From Chloroflexota bacterium (GTDB lineage Bacteria; Chloroflexota; Anaerolineae; Anaerolineales; DRMV01): a DNA stretch of 42,745 nucleotides. Position numbers and translations under genes: made by a program. The stretch is from NCBI GenBank assembly GCA_011322445.1, contig DRMV01000017.1:1-42745 (forward strand). The letters run 5' to 3'. Position 1 is the stretch's first letter. Each line of letters opens with the position of its first letter. Below are positions 40,277 through 42,745 of the stretch, one piece after another. Under the pieces are notes generated by a model. That model had not been told where the DNA came from, made no database searches, and saw nothing but the letters and a program-made list of their open reading frames with translations.

Positions 40277-40723
40277 TTACAATTTAAACTCCATCGGCAC
40301 CTGAGGTTTGGGCGGGTTGAGCCGCCGCTCGATTTCCCGCGCCAGCGTTTCCTTGTCGGGAATCAGCCCCTGGGCTTCACGCTCGCGCTGGCAGGCCTCA
40401 CAAGGGCAGAGTTTGCGCAAATAGCCCCAATTGTAGATACCGTAGTGATGGCCGTCTTCCCAGATGATGTTGAAGCCATAGTTGCCCACAGGGTCAATGG
40501 CTTTGATGTGTGTGCGAGGCGAATCTTCTTGGGGGAGAAAGAAAACCACCGGGTCAGGGTCTTTGCGCATGTTTTCGTGGCCGCCGGCGCACTCAGCGCA
40601 GGGACAGGCGTGGCGCAGCAACGAAAAGGAATACACGCTCACGTGGCCGTCTTCCCACACAATGGTGAGTTCGGCTTTCTGGCGGTCAGCAGTAATGCTG
40701 GCAGGTTTGATCATCGCGGTCAT
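40277..40723 (-). CDS. DUF971-domain protein (duplicated)
   Basis: A 148-residue protein with two copies of the gamma-butyrobetaine-hydroxylase-like N-terminal (DUF971) fold. The first has IVWEDGHVSVYSFSLLRHACPCAEC (~21-45), the second IIWEDGHHYGIYNWGYLRKLCPCEAC (~86-111). Each copy carries a CPC-x2-C cluster (CPCAEC, CPCEAC) plus nearby histidines, which likely bind zinc or an Fe-S cluster. Stand-alone members are common in bacteria with no settled function, and some associate with Fe-S assembly. ATG at 40723 follows GGAGG. It is last in the run with pheA and aroH. Confidence 0.85.
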   Translation of the reverse strand: MTAMIKPASITADRQKAELTIVWEDGHVSVYSFSLLRHACPCAECAGGHENMRKDPDPVVFFLPQEDSPRTHIKAIDPVGNYGFNIIWEDGHHYGIYNWGYLRKLCPCEACQREREAQGLIPDKETLAREIERRLNPPKPQVPMEFKL

Positions 40724-40744
40724 GAGATGCCTCCACGGGGAAGT

Positions 40745-41602
40745 TCAGGTTTCCTCAAGAGAGGAAGCCGTCGCGCCTGAAAGGGGGTTTTCGGCCGCGG
40801 GGTAAGAACCCAACAATTTGAGGAAAGCCGCTCGTGCCAGCAGCCCCACCAACGCTTCTGCACAGCGCGGCTCCTGCCATGCCCCTTCGCAATCCAGGTA
40901 AAAAACGTAATGCCACGGGCGGTTGCGCCGGGGACGGCTTTCCAGTTTGGTGAGGTTGAGGCCGCGGCGGGCAAATTCGTTCAGGCAAGCCACCAGCGCG
41001 CCGGGGCGGTGCGGTACGGCAAAGACCAGCGAGGTTTTCATGTGCGGCTGAGGTTCGGCTTCCTCATAGCCCACAACGAAGAAACGGGTGACATTCCAGG
41101 CTCGGTCTTGCACATCGGCCGCCAGCACCTGCAAGCCATAGATTTCAGCAGCCAGACGGCTGGCGAGCACCGCCACGCCAGGCTGGGGCTTCGCGGCAAG
41201 GTCTTTGGCGCTACCGGCGGTATCATACCACGGCTCGGCGCGCCAGCCATGGGCTGCAAGGTAATCTTCACACTGGGCAAGGGCTTGCGGGTGTGAGCGC
41301 ACGGTATGGACGTCTTCCAAACGCGTGCCTTCCGGGGCCATAAGATGGTGGCGCACGGGCAAATACACCTCGCCGCTCACCCGCAAATCGTGCGCCAGCA
41401 GCAGGTCATAGGCTTTGTTGATGGAACCCGCGACTGCATTTTCCACCGGCAACATGCCGTAATCGGCCTGGCCGGATTCCACCGCGGCAAAAATGTCCTC
41501 AAACGTGCGGCACGGCAGGGTTTCGACCGCCTTGCCGAAATGCTGCCGAATGGCCTCTTCAGAATACGCGCCGTGCTCGCCCTGAAAAGCGACGGTGGTC
41601 AT
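40745..41602 (-). CDS. pheA: Prephenate dehydratase
   Basis: Converts prephenate to phenylpyruvate for phenylalanine synthesis. The 285-residue monofunctional form has a catalytic part (~1-180) with [52 protein letters not shown] and NVTRFFVV (the catalytic Thr-Arg-Phe). The C-terminal ACT domain (~190-275) reads [36 protein letters not shown], the phenylalanine-binding ESRP loop, so feedback inhibition is expected. ATG at 41602 overlaps the aroH stop by four bases. Confidence 0.95.
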   Translation of the reverse strand: MTTVAFQGEHGAYSEEAIRQHFGKAVETLPCRTFEDIFAAVESGQADYGMLPVENAVAGSINKAYDLLLAHDLRVSGEVYLPVRHHLMAPEGTRLEDVHTVRSHPQALAQCEDYLAAHGWRAEPWYDTAGSAKDLAAKPQPGVAVLASRLAAEIYGLQVLAADVQDRAWNVTRFFVVGYEEAEPQPHMKTSLVFAVPHRPGALVACLNEFARRGLNLTKLESRPRRNRPWHYVFYLDCEGAWQEPRCAEALVGLLARAAFLKLLGSYPAAENPLSGATASSLEET

Positions 41603-42051
41603 GGGGCTTGCTCCTCGCGCTGCTCGAAAGCGGCCAGTTGCGCGGCAATCCACGCTTCCAGTTCCCCCCAGTTGACCTCTTGCAAGTGAATCTGGTCGGG
41701 GCGCAGTTTGGCCGCTTCGCCGAGGTAAACATGCACGATTTCCTTCTGGCTTTTGGTGGTGTTCCAGTGTATCAGCACCCGCACCACCCGCGGCATCTGG
41801 CCCGGCACGTTCATTTCATGGCCGCAAAGCAGAGGCACCTCGCGCCACCCCAATTGCCGCGCCGCCAGCGCGGGGAATTCCGCGTTCAGGTCGGTGGTAG
41901 TGGTGAGAATCACACTGGCGACATCTTCCGCCTGAATGCCGTTGACGTGAATCATCAACGCCAGCAGGCGGCGGGTTTCGCGCAAAATGGCTTCGGCGGT
42001 ATTTTCCGGCACGGTGGTGGCACCGCGCACGCCACGGCACATCAAGGGCAT
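41599..42051 (-). CDS. aroH: Chorismate mutase, AroH type
   Basis: Converts chorismate to prephenate. A 150-residue AroH-class (trimeric pseudo-alpha/beta) enzyme rather than the helical AroQ class. The active-site start [43 protein letters not shown] (Glu and Arg of the pocket) and [13 protein letters not shown] are characteristic. Members are typical of Bacillus, cyanobacteria and Chloroflexota. ATG at 42051 follows GGAGGAAACC. Coupled directly to pheA, it makes a two-step phenylalanine unit. Confidence 0.94.
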   Translation of the reverse strand: MPLMCRGVRGATTVPENTAEAILRETRRLLALMIHVNGIQAEDVASVILTTTTDLNAEFPALAARQLGWREVPLLCGHEMNVPGQMPRVVRVLIHWNTTKSQKEIVHVYLGEAAKLRPDQIHLQEVNWGELEAWIAAQLAAFEQREEQAP

Positions 42052-42069
42052 GGTTTCCTCCGTGAAAAA

Positions 42070-42558
42070 TCAGGCTGGCCCAAGCACCTGAAAGCGCACC
42101 ACCGGAATGGCACGGCTCAGGGTTTCCAGGCTTTCTTCGCTGCCATCGTAATCGTAATGCAGCAGGTGGGTGAGTTCCTTCAGCGCACGCGGATGCTCGC
42201 GGGCATATTGCCGGAAGCGCGTCAGCGCCTCGTCATGGGGCAGCCGCGCCGCGCGGGCGCGATAACGCCGCCTGCCCACCCTAATGACCACCTCGGGCGT
42301 GTGCATCACATTGCGGAACCAGTCGGAACGCTCGCCAAAGCCGGAACCGACCACATAGGCCAGCGGGTCGGTTTCTTTCAGCATGACTTCCAGCACAGCC
42401 TGCCGCACCTTGCCGCTCTTGCGCCCAATGTGGTTGAGGAGCAAAAACCGCTCACCCAGCAGAAAGCCCAGCCCCAGGCGATACAGCCAAATCGGCAGCC
42501 TCCAGGGAATGGCCTTCAGGCCACGCGGCGGTGCAGGGGGTTGCGGTTGTGTGCCCAT
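42070..42558 (-). CDS. Deazaflavin (F420)-dependent nitroreductase-family protein
   Basis: A 162-residue protein of the DDN/FDOR-B group. The split-barrel cofactor part has LLNHIGRKSGKVRQAVLEVML, YVVGSGFGERSDWFRNVMHTPEV, RVGRRRYRARAARLP and a C-terminal helix. Such proteins use F420 to reduce quinones or other acceptors; F420 use is inferred from family. Three consecutive ATGs follow AAGGAG; the third (42558) has the best spacing of six bases and was chosen over 42564. It is first in a run with aroH 18 bases on. Confidence 0.87.
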   Translation of the reverse strand: MGTQPQPPAPPRGLKAIPWRLPIWLYRLGLGFLLGERFLLLNHIGRKSGKVRQAVLEVMLKETDPLAYVVGSGFGERSDWFRNVMHTPEVVIRVGRRRYRARAARLPHDEALTRFRQYAREHPRALKELTHLLHYDYDGSEESLETLSRAIPVVRFQVLGPA

Positions 42559-42617
42559 CATCATCTCCTTGAGGAACGCGCACCGGCTATGCTTGTTATA
42601 TGGGGAGCACTCAAATG

Positions 42618-42645
42618 TTGTAGAAAAGGAGTCCTCTGGTATAAC
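42618..42645 (+). promoter_or_regulatory. Promoter of the right-edge gene
   Basis: TTGTAG (42618-42623) and extended -10 TGGTATAAC (42637-42645) are 16 bases apart. The predicted start is near 42652, inside the hairpin. Confidence 0.6.
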
Positions 42646-42684
42646 AGAGATAAACGCATCATCTATCTCTCACCAAAGGACTCC
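42628..42684 (+). repeat. Two-step leader hairpin hiding the ribosome site
   Basis: GGAGTCCTCTGGT (42628-42640) pairs with ACCAAAGGACTCC (42672-42684) at 12 of 13 positions, and AGAGATA (42646-42652) pairs with TATCTCT (42664-42670). The AAAGGA ribosome site lies in the right outer arm. Confidence 0.75.
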
Positions 42685-42687
42685 CAA

Positions 42688-42745
42688 ATGAAGTCTACCA
42701 CAGAACGCATCACCCAAATCAAAGACCTCATCGTTGCTGAACTTC
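42688..42745 (+). CDS. Start of an unidentified gene at the right edge (possibly mobile)
   Basis: ATG at 42688 opens a frame whose first 19 codons read MKSTTERITQIKDLIVAEL before the window ends. AAAGGA lies nine bases upstream. The flanking 130 bases are AT-richer than the rest, and the leader has a promoter and hairpin arranged like those of insertion-sequence transposase genes. Nineteen residues are not enough to name a family; transposase is a guess from the leader. Confidence 0.5.
   Translation, partial: MKSTTERITQIKDLIVAEL

Noticed and set aside
1-42745. CRISPR arrays, tRNA or rRNA genes, prophage or restriction-modification and toxin-antitoxin systems
   Set aside because: No regularly spaced repeats, cloverleaf pattern, or protein motifs of those systems were seen by eye; a covariance-model scan was not possible.

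Overview
The window is a GC-rich bacterial chromosome segment carrying about 45 protein genes on both strands, with a mostly housekeeping and metabolic flavour. No rRNA, tRNA, CRISPR array or phage module was seen. The gene set fits a Chloroflexota (Anaerolineae-like) bacterium. It combines a menaquinol-type cytochrome b/Rieske/multiheme cytochrome c complex, a PII-like cyclic-di-AMP receptor, a deazaflavin (F420)-type oxidoreductase, an actinobacterial-type inositol-phosphate synthase, a fused PyrF-PyrE and a helicase-C3/XPB-like protein. The phylum is an inference from gene content, not from a marker gene.

Layout. 1-445 is the start of a Cys-rich secreted protein that runs off the left edge. 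786-5151 (minus) is a catabolic-looking run: metallo-hydrolase, fumarylacetoacetase-family enzyme, enoyl-CoA hydratase, DinB-like protein, degenerate SDR and YbaK. 5289-6151 holds a convergent AMMECR1 gene and DarA-like receptor. 6501-12204 (plus) is a complete B12 salvage locus: extended -10 promoter, cobalamin riboswitch with terminator, BtuF-BtuC-BtuD importer, then CobT, CobS and CobU for nucleotide-loop assembly. It is followed directly by a metal-stress module (12333-15506): a promoter with a palindromic operator, an ArsR regulator with a CzrA-type site, an SPC-type P1B-4 metal ATPase and a small His-tailed protein. Together these suggest linked control of cobalt and cobalamin, which is inferred.

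15605-19551 (minus) is a TetR regulator with a clear promoter/operator, plus a MacB-like ABC ATPase and a long FtsX-type permease. 19882-22353 (minus) holds a cyclase-family hydrolase, a two-TM protein and inositol-phosphate synthase. 22471-25052 (plus) is an orphan GAF histidine kinase and a PLP transsulfuration enzyme. 25172-29490 (minus) is an MFS transporter, alpha/beta hydrolase, SdpI-like protein, SPFH protein and GntR regulator with four tandem 8-bp repeats at its promoter. Two parS-like palindromes lie between the SPFH and SdpI genes. 29726-33231 (minus) encodes the bc complex.

33307-36658 contains a viroplasmin/RNase HI gene divergent from a lipid kinase and an XPB-like/helicase-C3 protein. 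36944-42558 (minus) contains a beta-hydroxyacid dehydrogenase, PyrFE, a lipoprotein, then DUF971, PheA, AroH and an F420-type oxidoreductase. The right edge cuts a gene whose leader hairpin appears able to hide its ribosome site only in read-through transcripts, an arrangement known from insertion sequences.

The most unusual signals are the parS-like pair, the metal module beside the B12 locus, the read-through hairpin at the right edge and several palindromic intergenic repeats. I did not find a clearly new multi-gene defence or mobile system.
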